From positions 1 to 64,000 of the forward strand of contig CAITEH010000085.1 of NCBI GenBank assembly GCA_903891415.1: a stretch of 64,000 nucleotides of DNA, in the 5' to 3' direction. Positions 8,679 through 15,008 of this stretch are shown piece after piece. The DNA is from Candidatus Firestoneibacteriota bacterium (GTDB lineage: Bacteria > Oederibacteriota > D2-FULL-39-29). The notes under the pieces are model-generated. The model saw only the letters and a program-made list of their open reading frames with translations, had not been told where the DNA came from and searched no databases. The translations under genes were made by a program, and so were the position numbers. Positions within the stretch are counted from its first letter, which is position 1; every line of letters begins with the position of its first letter.

Positions 8679-9905
8679 ATGCGTTCCTATGAATCACCAT
8701 CCTCACTTAATCTTTACATCGAATGTCCGAAAAAATATTGGTTTAATTATATTGAGAAGCCGGACATTGAAGAGGAAAAGCATCTTTATTTTGCTCTGGG
8801 GACTGCTTTCCATTCGGCCATGGAGTTTCTTTATGGCGAGGTGAAAAAAAGTAAAGTTCCTTCTCTTTCAGAAGTCATTTTGGCTTTTGAGAAAAGCTGG
8901 ACTGAGGAATGCGCGGAAGACGGGATGCCTGAAGAAGAGGGCGGTCTTACGCTTGAAGAAACAAGAAAGGCGGGAATTGACTGCGTTACCAGGTATTATG
9001 AAACGAAAAAACCGTTCAACGAAGGTATCGTTGTAATGATGGAGAGTGATATTGATTTTTTCCTGGAGGGTGATAAGTACAAGGTAAAGTGCAAGATAGA
9101 CCGGGTCATGAATTCCGGGAAACAAAAGTTTGAGATACATGACTATAAAACATCGAAAAAACCCAGTTCTGAAGCCGATCTGAAAAAAGATAACCAGGCG
9201 GCTCTTTATGCCATGGCTCTCAGGTCTTTTTCAACGGATATTAAATATATTTCACTTATCTGGCATTATGTCAGGGTAGGCATGGATGTGCCTTTTAGTT
9301 TCAATGAAAAGGAACTGGAGCTGTTCAAAGAAGAGCTTTCTTGCGTGTATAGAAAGATAAGTGCCGGTGAGTTTGGCATGAATATCGGCAATCACTGTGA
9401 CTGGTGTGACTTTCGTTCTTTGTGCCCCTCAAGGACGCATGCGGTTAAGATAGAAAAACTTCCGGAAAAGGATCTTCAAAAGGATGACGGGGTAAAACTT
9501 GTTGATAAATTGACCAAACTGGACGCGGAAAAGAAAGAACTTAACTCAAAATTTGAAGAGCTCGAGGAAAAAATAGAAGAGGTAAAGAATGACATTGCCG
9601 CTTATTCCAATAAATTCAAATACGCGGTTATAATAGGAAGCGAGAAGCAGGCAAAAGTAGTTCTTGGCAAAGAACTTTCCCTGCCCGGCAAGAATGATGA
9701 GAAAACTGAAGAATTGCAGGCAAAAGTTAAAAAATTAAAACTATGGAACGAACTCTCCATGCTTGATGCCCCAAAACTCAAAAGTTACATCAAAGAGAAA
9801 AAACTCACCGAAGCCCAGGAAAAAGAGCTAAGGAAATTTGCTGAAGAAAAAGAAACCCTAAAAGTAACCCTTTCCAACAAAAAGGAAGAGAAGGAAAAGG
9901 AATGA
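8679..9905 (+). CDS. PD-(D/E)xK nuclease, RecB/Cas4-like
   Basis: A 408-aa protein. The N-terminus RSYESPSSLNLYIECPKKYWFNY is the standard opening of RecB/AddB-type nucleases and carries the first cysteine. GTAFHSAME, then D-Y-K (IHDYKTSKK) supply the nuclease core near residues 50 and 155. CDWCDFRSLC (about residues 246-255) gives the remaining cysteines of a probable iron-sulfur cluster, as in Cas4 and AddB. The last 150 residues are a Lys/Glu-rich coiled coil. GGAGG precedes the ATG. No cas1, cas2 or CRISPR array is present, so this is not a Cas4 of a local array. It pairs with the 6616 helicase-nuclease. Confidence 0.85.
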   Translation: MRSYESPSSLNLYIECPKKYWFNYIEKPDIEEEKHLYFALGTAFHSAMEFLYGEVKKSKVPSLSEVILAFEKSWTEECAEDGMPEEEGGLTLEETRKAGIDCVTRYYETKKPFNEGIVVMMESDIDFFLEGDKYKVKCKIDRVMNSGKQKFEIHDYKTSKKPSSEADLKKDNQAALYAMALRSFSTDIKYISLIWHYVRVGMDVPFSFNEKELELFKEELSCVYRKISAGEFGMNIGNHCDWCDFRSLCPSRTHAVKIEKLPEKDLQKDDGVKLVDKLTKLDAEKKELNSKFEELEEKIEEVKNDIAAYSNKFKYAVIIGSEKQAKVVLGKELSLPGKNDEKTEELQAKVKKLKLWNELSMLDAPKLKSYIKEKKLTEAQEKELRKFAEEKETLKVTLSNKKEEKEKE

Positions 9906-10032
9906 GTATAAGAGCGGTCAAATTGTTATATATGACGCACCGTTCTGAAAATGTTTACTGTTTTGCATATCTAAGAGAACCATGAGGCCTTACCGGGAAA
10001 AAAACAACTAAGCTGCAAATTAATTAATACTA

Positions 10033-10061
10033 TTGACATTTAACTTACAATGTACTAGAAT
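10033..10061 (+). promoter_or_regulatory. Promoter for the AAA/DUF4143 ATPase
   Basis: TTGACA, 17 nt, TAGAAT. The leader is about 40 nt and ends in TAGGAGA before the ATG. Confidence 0.7.
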
Positions 10062-10108
10062 TATCATAATGAACAAATACTATACAATACGTCCATTAGG
10101 AGAACACT

Positions 10109-11374
10109 ATGTTACGAGATGTAATAATACAAAATAGGGCAGAACGGGATGAATATATTTCAAAACCATTTATTTCAAGAGAAGATGTAAAGATCCCGGA
10201 GAAACTGCTTGAATCGAAACTTATTAAGGTAATAACAGGAGCCAGAAGGACCGGAAAGTCAGTATTCTGTTTTTTGCTGCTGAAAGGAAAAAAATTCGGG
10301 TACTTGAATTTTGATGACACACAGCTCATTCAGGAAAAAAACACAGATAATATAATAAAAATGCTGCATGATGTATATCCAGAAGCAGAATACTACTTTT
10401 TCGATGAGATACAAAATTTGCCTGATTGGGAGCTTTTTGTAAATAAACTGCAGCGACGGGGTTACAATCTTATACTTACCGGATCTAACTCTAAATTGCT
10501 TTCAGGAGAACTGGCGAGCAGTCTTACCGGAAGATATATTCCGGTAGATGTGCTGCCTTTTAGTTTTAAGGAATTTCTGCTGGCGGGAGGAATAGAGACC
10601 GGAGATGGGAAAATGAGCTTGCCTGAACATAAGGGCAAGGTGCAGAATGCCCTTGAAAATTATCTTTCAGAAGGAGGTTATCCGGAAGTCGTAGTGAATA
10701 AAGTTGCGCCTGATAAATATCTTGAGACCCTTTTTGACGCTGTTTTGCTTAAAGATATAGTTAAAAGATACAGGATAAGAAAACCTGATAATCTGATGGA
10801 ACTGGCATATTATCTTATGTCTAATGTTTGTGGTGAGTATTCGTTTGCAGGGATACAGGAAAGCTTTGGTTTTAAGAGCAGAACAACGGTACAAAAGTAC
10901 ATGAGATACATGGAAGATGTTTACCTGATGTTCGGACTTAACAGATTTTCATATAAAGTGAAAGAGCAAGTTAACGCTAAGAAAAAACTATATATTCTTG
11001 ATAACGGTTTTGTAAAAGCAAAAGCTTTTAAATTTTCTCCGGACAAGGGGCATTTGCTTGAGAATGTTGTGTTTGTTGAACTCATGAGGCGCGGCTTTGA
11101 ACCCAATAAAGATCTTTTTTATCATAAAAATGCCGATAATACTGAAATAGATTTTGTGGCCCGCGATAACAGGAGAATAAGCCGCCTATACCAGTGTGTG
11201 TATGATGTTTCAGGTATTGGCGTTAAGAACCGGGAAGAAAAGTCGTTACTAAAAGCTTCCAATGAATTAGATTGCAAAGACCTGACAATTCTAACCCGGG
11301 ACTATGACGCTGATAAAAAAGTTGAAGGAAAAACTATTAATTATGTTTCTTTATTGACATGGCTGACAGCATAA
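10109..11374 (+). CDS. AAA_14/DUF4143 ATP-binding protein
   Basis: A 421-aa protein with Walker A GARRTGKS (near residue 45), Walker B YYFFDEIQNLPDWE and the sensor-like LILTGSNSKLLSGELASSLTGRY, the signature of the AAA_14 (ExeA-like) family. The C-terminal DUF4143 region ends in a nuclease-like stretch, HKNADNTEIDFVARDNRRISRLYQCVYDV. These ATPases are abundant and highly mobile in bacteria and archaea, and their substrates are unknown. Monocistronic with its own promoter. It lies in the accessory block. Confidence 0.9.
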   Translation: MLRDVIIQNRAERDEYISKPFISREDVKIPEKLLESKLIKVITGARRTGKSVFCFLLLKGKKFGYLNFDDTQLIQEKNTDNIIKMLHDVYPEAEYYFFDEIQNLPDWELFVNKLQRRGYNLILTGSNSKLLSGELASSLTGRYIPVDVLPFSFKEFLLAGGIETGDGKMSLPEHKGKVQNALENYLSEGGYPEVVVNKVAPDKYLETLFDAVLLKDIVKRYRIRKPDNLMELAYYLMSNVCGEYSFAGIQESFGFKSRTTVQKYMRYMEDVYLMFGLNRFSYKVKEQVNAKKKLYILDNGFVKAKAFKFSPDKGHLLENVVFVELMRRGFEPNKDLFYHKNADNTEIDFVARDNRRISRLYQCVYDVSGIGVKNREEKSLLKASNELDCKDLTILTRDYDADKKVEGKTINYVSLLTWLTA

Positions 11375-11390
11375 AAGGATAGAAGATCAA

Positions 11391-11412
11391 GTCCTAGGTT
11401 CTGGGTACTAGG
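11391..11412 (+). repeat. GGTNCTA heptamer repeat, short array
   Basis: Three degenerate units (CCTAGGTTCTGGGTACTAGG) of the family that forms longer arrays at 29.0, 32.3, 37.8 and 42.4 kb. Confidence 0.5.
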
Positions 11413-11435
11413 AAAAACGAATAAAAGGAGGAGAA

Positions 11436-12203
11436 ATGTTTTTTGGCTGCAAGAAGGACAAAAAGGATAACAGAGACTATCTGATGAGAGCGTATCTTCC
11501 GATTTTGAAACTACCTATAAAGGTGGATCATACTGCGAAGATGACGCCGGTCAGGGACCAGGGGGATGAGGGGACTTGTGTGGGGTTTTCTTCGGTCGCG
11601 GGGATGAAGGAGTATCAGGAGAAGATCGATTATAAAAAATATGTGGAGCTTTCGCCAAGGTATCTTTATGCGGAGTGCAAGAAGATAGACAGATCTGCGG
11701 GGGAGGGGACGACCATCAGGACGGCGATGAAGGTGCTAAAGCATCTCGGGGTCTGCAGGGAGAAATTTTGGCCTTATAAGCCGCATCAGAAGGACAGGGC
11801 AAAGGCGGGAGCGGTCTCGGACGCGAAGAAAAACAGAGTGCTTACCTATGCGAGGATAGTCGACCTATATGAATTGAAAGCCGGCCTGGCTCAAAAAGGG
11901 CCGTGCGTTATCGGGGTAGATGTATTCCGGGGAATGATGGAAACAAGGACAGGTGTGATCCCGCTTCCAAAGAGAGGCGAAAAGGTCCTTGGCGGCCATG
12001 CGATATGCCCTGTCGGGTACGATGATAATAAAGGCCTGATAAAATTCAAGAACTCCTGGTCAGAAAGATGGGGAGAAAAAGGGTACGGATACCTGAGTTA
12101 CGATTATATCGATAAGTATATGATGGACGCCTGGAGTTCAGTTGATATAATAGATGCAAACCCTCTTACCGTAGGCAAGATAAGCGGATTTATCGATTAT
12201 TAA
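11436..12203 (+). CDS. Papain-like (C1 family) cysteine protease, no signal peptide
   Basis: A 255-aa protein with the complete C1 catalytic set: Gln42 and Cys48 in VRDQGDEGTCVGFSSV, His in GGHAICPVGYDD and Asn in FKNSWSERWGEKGYGYLSYDY. The spacing matches mature papain-like domains and there is almost no propeptide (about 30 residues). No signal peptide or membrane segment is visible, so it would act in the cytosol, which is unusual because most bacterial C1 peptidases are exported. AAAGGAGGAG lies 5 nt before the ATG. It stands between the ATPase gene and the nucleotidyltransferase pair. Confidence 0.88.
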   Translation: MFFGCKKDKKDNRDYLMRAYLPILKLPIKVDHTAKMTPVRDQGDEGTCVGFSSVAGMKEYQEKIDYKKYVELSPRYLYAECKKIDRSAGEGTTIRTAMKVLKHLGVCREKFWPYKPHQKDRAKAGAVSDAKKNRVLTYARIVDLYELKAGLAQKGPCVIGVDVFRGMMETRTGVIPLPKRGEKVLGGHAICPVGYDDNKGLIKFKNSWSERWGEKGYGYLSYDYIDKYMMDAWSSVDIIDANPLTVGKISGFIDY

Positions 12204-12230
12204 TTTCTGTTACAATACGCACGGTATTCC

Positions 12231-12259
12231 TTGACAAAACACACAAAAATGTATATAAT
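12231..12259 (+). promoter_or_regulatory. Consensus promoter of the nucleotidyltransferase pair
   Basis: TTGACA, 17 nt, TATAAT, an exact consensus match. Confidence 0.8.
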
Positions 12260-12288
12260 TATACATATAGTTGTATGTAAATGTACAA
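12249..12288. promoter_or_regulatory. Paired palindromic operator candidates
   Basis: ATGTATA-TAAT-TATACAT (12249-12266) centres on the -10 box. TTGTA-N8-TACAA (12271-12288) covers the likely start point. The placement fits repression by a dimeric regulator. Confidence 0.55.
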
Positions 12289-12311
12289 ATATTGTATAAA
12301 GAGGTAGTAAT

Positions 12312-12896
12312 ATGAGAATCGATAAGACAGGTTTGCTTGATAGTATCTCGGTTTGGAATAATTTTGTCGGAAGAAAAATAAAGCTTGTTGCTTGCGGAGG
12401 GACCGCAATGACACTGCTGGAGGTAAAAGTATCAACAAAAGATATAGATCTTATGGTGCCGGATGAAAAGGAGTATCAAGCTTTGCTTTCTAACCTTATT
12501 AAGTCAGGTTATAAGCAAACAACCGGCAGCGGGTGGGCAAAGGACGGTGTTTTTGTATACGATATATATTGCGGTAACAGGATACATACGACGGAATTGA
12601 TCGAAAGCCCTCTTTTGCAGGGAAATAGTTTTCTTGTAAAAGAGTTTACTAAAATTGAGCTCAGAGTATTGAATTACTATGATCTGATCACAAGCAAGTT
12701 GATGAGAGGGACAGGAGTTGATCATGACGATTGTACGATGCTGGCAGAAGCAAAAAGGAAGGAAATAGACTTTGAAAAGCTGGAAAGCAGATTTAAAGAA
12801 ACAGTTTCTTATGATATTTCAGAGGAAAGAGTGCTGCAGAATTTTAAAGATTTTAAGAACATTCTTATAAAGAAGAGGATAGCTTATGTTAAATGA
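12312..12896 (+). CDS. Nucleotidyltransferase (DUF6036/AbiEii-like)
   Basis: A 194-aa protein whose N-terminal half carries ACGGTAMTLLEVKVSTKDIDLMV, the GG...T-x-D-I-D pattern of minimal nucleotidyltransferases (residues about 25-50), and later YDLITSKLMRGTGVDHDD, typical of DUF6036/AbiEii-like members. Such enzymes can be the toxin half of type II or IV systems that modify tRNA or proteins. It overlaps the next ORF by 11 nt and both follow a consensus promoter with palindromes, an arrangement typical of toxin-antitoxin pairs. Toxicity is inferred. Confidence 0.75.
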   Translation: MRIDKTGLLDSISVWNNFVGRKIKLVACGGTAMTLLEVKVSTKDIDLMVPDEKEYQALLSNLIKSGYKQTTGSGWAKDGVFVYDIYCGNRIHTTELIESPLLQGNSFLVKEFTKIELRVLNYYDLITSKLMRGTGVDHDDCTMLAEAKRKEIDFEKLESRFKETVSYDISEERVLQNFKDFKNILIKKRIAYVK

Positions 12897-13500
12897 AAAA
12901 CTGAAAAAAGGACTTGAAGGGCTGGGTTTTTCAATGTTTGACACTGACAAGCAGGGTGAAGCTTCGGTTTTATTGGCAGATGTAGTTAAGAGCCGCGATA
13001 TGCGTCTTTGGCACGGGTTTCCGGTTATGCTCGCAAATGCAAATGAAGAACATAAGTTCGTATTTGAAAAGTTCAAAGGAGAAATGGTTAAGAAAAGTGA
13101 TCTGGAGAATGCGAAGCGTCTTGTTTCTCTTTCAGCTGAGGTTTACGACGGGGAGGGATACAAAAACACCTGGTTAAAAGGACTGAGAGAGTTTTATTCC
13201 GGGGCAAAGAAAAATAATGACCTGGATCTAGATAAAGCAGGGGAGCTGTTCAAGCTTTACTTCCTTCCTGCTGCAAGAAAGGTTAATGAGCTGCTTCCTG
13301 TAAAAAACGATAACTCGCTGGAGTATTCTTTATCAGAACTTTTCAGCCCCAAGCAGAAAGAACTGGTTTTGAAAAAATTCAAAAATGAAAAATTCACAAA
13401 GACCGAAAAAGAATACTATTCAAGAGTAGTAAAAAAGAAACTCCTGGCTGTATCCAATCAGGATCTATATAACCTTGCCAGATCCCTATTGAGGCCGTAA
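12886..13500 (+). CDS. Partner protein of the nucleotidyltransferase, possible winged helix
   Basis: A 204-aa basic protein of unrecognised family, translationally coupled to 12312 (start inside the upstream gene). The C-terminal 60 residues (SLSELFSPKQKELVLKKFKNEKFTKTEKEYYSRVVKKKLLAVSNQDLYNLA) look like a helix-turn-helix or winged-helix fold, so it could be the DNA-binding antitoxin acting on the palindromes at 12249-12288. An N-terminal helical half precedes it. Function not established. Confidence 0.55.
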   Translation: MLNEKLKKGLEGLGFSMFDTDKQGEASVLLADVVKSRDMRLWHGFPVMLANANEEHKFVFEKFKGEMVKKSDLENAKRLVSLSAEVYDGEGYKNTWLKGLREFYSGAKKNNDLDLDKAGELFKLYFLPAARKVNELLPVKNDNSLEYSLSELFSPKQKELVLKKFKNEKFTKTEKEYYSRVVKKKLLAVSNQDLYNLARSLLRP

Positions 13501-13606
13501 TAACTGACCCTTTCCTGTTGAAAAAGAAGACAGCATAATGACCTTATATTAAACAGGAGTTCGAAAAGCAGATAGTATAGTTATAATAACAAGAAATAAC
13601 TTTTAC

Positions 13607-13635
13607 TTTACAAAAAACCTTATTTTTGCTATAAT
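13607..13635 (+). promoter_or_regulatory. tRNA-Gly promoter
   Basis: TTTACA, 17 nt ending TGC, TATAAT. The 29-bp core is nearly the same as the tRNA-Val promoter at 24481-24509. The start point near 13642 leaves a 5' leader of about 87 nt to be trimmed. The rest of 13501-13728 shows only an AT-rich TTAGTTATTAG-type repeat (about 13688-13716) that recurs in opposite orientation at 34530-34560. Confidence 0.75.
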
Positions 13636-13728
13636 TTCCTTTCGCTATCATTCAAGTATAAGCAAGATGCAGTTGGTTTTTGTTCTTAATTAGTTATTAG
13701 CAATTAGTTATCAGTAATCCGTTATTAC

Positions 13729-13801
13729 GCGGGAGTAGCTCAGTTGGTAGAGTATCAGTTTTCCAAACTGAATGTCGCGGGTTCGAGACCCGTCTCCCGC
13801 T
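13729..13801 (+). tRNA. tRNA-Gly (anticodon TCC)
   Basis: A complete cloverleaf: acceptor GCGGGAG/CTCCCGC, D-arm with AGCTCAGTTGGTAGAG, anticodon stem TCAGT/ACTGA with loop TTTCCAA, T-arm GCGGGTTCGAGACCCGT. The CCA end is not encoded. It is followed at once by a run of T. Confidence 0.95.
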
Positions 13802-13840
13802 TTTTTTGAGAATACATTCTCAAAAAAAGCGGCAGACGGG
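13789..13840 (+). repeat. tRNA 3' end with inverted copy (25-bp hairpin)
   Basis: The last 12 bases of the tRNA-Gly acceptor/T arm plus TTTTTTTTGAGAAT pair with 13816-13840 (24 of 25 bases) across a 2-nt loop. The hairpin might act as a terminator or processing signal, or record a duplication. Confidence 0.8.
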
Positions 13841-13945
13841 CAAGCCCTTGTCCTGACGGACACGACAATAATCAAATGGGATTATAATAAGGTAAGTCGT
13901 CCCGCTCCATTATGATTGCTTATAACTGATAAATAAAGAGAAGTT

Positions 13946-13969
13946 ATTCTCAAAAAAAGCGGCAGACGG
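13946..13969 (+). repeat. Second inverted copy of the tRNA-Gly 3' segment
   Basis: ATTCTCAAAAAAAGCGGCAGACGG is identical over 24 bases to 13816-13839, 130 nt downstream, in the same orientation and therefore inverted relative to the tRNA. Confidence 0.85.
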
Positions 13970-14027
13970 TGAATCCGAGATACTGCATTGAACTACAAGA
14001 ACAATAGTAAATATATTAATTCATTAA

Positions 14028-14078
14028 TGTAAGACCTTAGACTTTATGGACCTTACAGACTTTTTGACTTTTATTTTG
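14028..14078 (-). repeat. GTYYRTAAR nonamer array before tRNA-Tyr
   Basis: On the minus strand the units read GTCTGTAAG, GTCCATAAA, GTCTAAG, GTCTTAC. The same family occurs at 17.1, 33.8 and 43.5 kb. Confidence 0.5.
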
Positions 14079-14082
14079 TATT

Positions 14083-14169
14083 GGGCAGGTTGCGGAGTTG
14101 GTCAATCGCAATAGACTGTAAATCTATCGGCTGAAGCCTTCGAAGGTTCGAATCCTTCCCTGCCCACCA
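14083..14169 (+). tRNA. tRNA-Tyr (anticodon GTA)
   Basis: A class II tRNA: acceptor GGGCAGG/CCTGCCC, anticodon stem-loop ATAGA-CTGTAAA-TCTAT, long variable arm (CGGCTGAAGCCTTCG) and T-loop TTCGAAT. CCA is encoded (14167-14169), unlike tRNA-Gly. No separate promoter is obvious; it may be co-transcribed with tRNA-Gly. The following 14170-14417 stretch holds no gene I can support. Confidence 0.95.
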
Positions 14170-14417
14170 TTTAAATGTTCAGGTTTATGTTTCTGACCCC
14201 GGTCCACAAGATGCGGGGCAGAAGAAAGAGGCGTATGTGGAAAGTTTAATAACTGTTTTAAGGGTCGAAATAACCGGTTGGCTGTATCCTTTAATAGGTG
14301 CAGGTAAGGCGTGCCTTAAATCCCTTCTTAGATCTGCGGTAAAAATAACAAACCTTGAAGAAAAAAATAATATAAAATCCCGGTTATCGGGTGGTATTTG
14401 TATTAGGGGAGTGGAAA

Positions 14418-14846
14418 ATGGCCTGGCAGGATGATCATTTTTGTTTTGCTTGCGGGGACAGGAATCCGGACGGGTTGAACCTTGATTTCAGGGTGGACGG
14501 CGACAAGTTATTTGCCGAGTATACCTTTCCGAAGAAATTCCAGGGGTATGCTGATGTCGTGCATGGCGGGATGCTTTCGCTGGTGCTGGATGAAGTTATG
14601 GTGAACCTGCCCTGGAAGAAATACAATACCCCTGTCGTAAGCGCGGAGTTGAATATCCGGTTGAGAAAGCCGGTTAAGGTGGGGCAGAAAGTCATCTTTT
14701 CGGCCTGGATAGAAAAAGAGGCAAAGAATCTGGTTTTTATGAACGGAAAAGCGGAGCTGGAAAACGGCGAAGTAGCCGCGACCGCGACGGCAAAGTGTTT
14801 AAAAGTGGATTTTGAAATGATTGAAAACAGGTTAAGTAAAAAGTAA
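14418..14846 (+). CDS. Hotdog-fold thioesterase (PaaI-like)
   Basis: I start at the ATG at 14418 (GGGGAGTGG upstream) rather than 14391; this gives 142 aa beginning MAWQDDHFCFACGDRNPDGLNLDF, the usual opening of small PaaI/4HBT hydrolases. The catalytic motif is GYADVVHGGMLSLVLDEVM (HGG...D/E). It should hydrolyse acyl-CoA thioesters in the cytosol. The next gene downstream is an ADP-forming acyl-CoA synthetase, so the pair may act in acyl-CoA turnover, though a repeat-rich gap separates them. Confidence 0.85.
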   Translation: MAWQDDHFCFACGDRNPDGLNLDFRVDGDKLFAEYTFPKKFQGYADVVHGGMLSLVLDEVMVNLPWKKYNTPVVSAELNIRLRKPVKVGQKVIFSAWIEKEAKNLVFMNGKAELENGEVAATATAKCLKVDFEMIENRLSKK

Positions 14847-14862
14847 AAAAAGGTTCTAGGGG

Positions 14863-14911
14863 TCCGCCTAATGGCGAGATCTCTCCAAAACTTAGTTTTG
14901 GAGGACTGGGG
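14863..14911 (+). repeat. Double-hairpin element E, copy 1
   Basis: TCCGCCTAATGGCGAGATCT followed by CTCCAAAACTTAGTTTTGGAG. It is the reverse complement of 42463-42507 with few changes and is flanked by GGTNCTA-type heptamers. Confidence 0.75.
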
Positions 14912-14918
14912 GTTAGGT

Positions 14919-14956
14919 GTAGTTGCCTGATTCATCAGGCGGGAATACGCAACTAC
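14919..14956. repeat. REP-like inverted pair R2
   Basis: GTAGTT-GCCTGATTCATCAGGC on the plus strand, then GCAACTAC closing the element as a minus-strand GTAGTT-GCG...CGC unit. The two GTAG feet face outward, as in bacterial BIMEs. Confidence 0.7.
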
Positions 14957-15008
14957 ATAGTAAAAAAACATTAAATTGATTAAAATCTAATGCTTAAAGG
15001 AGCAGAAT

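Noticed and set aside
9902-9985. 27-codon ORF overlapping the stop of the RecB-like nuclease gene
   Set aside because: The ATGA overlap and purine-rich upstream are suggestive, but the peptide has no features and the upstream purines are Lys/Glu codons.
14237-14434. 65-codon plus-strand ORF after tRNA-Tyr
   Set aside because: It overlaps the thioesterase start, has a GTG start with a weak site, and no recognisable features.
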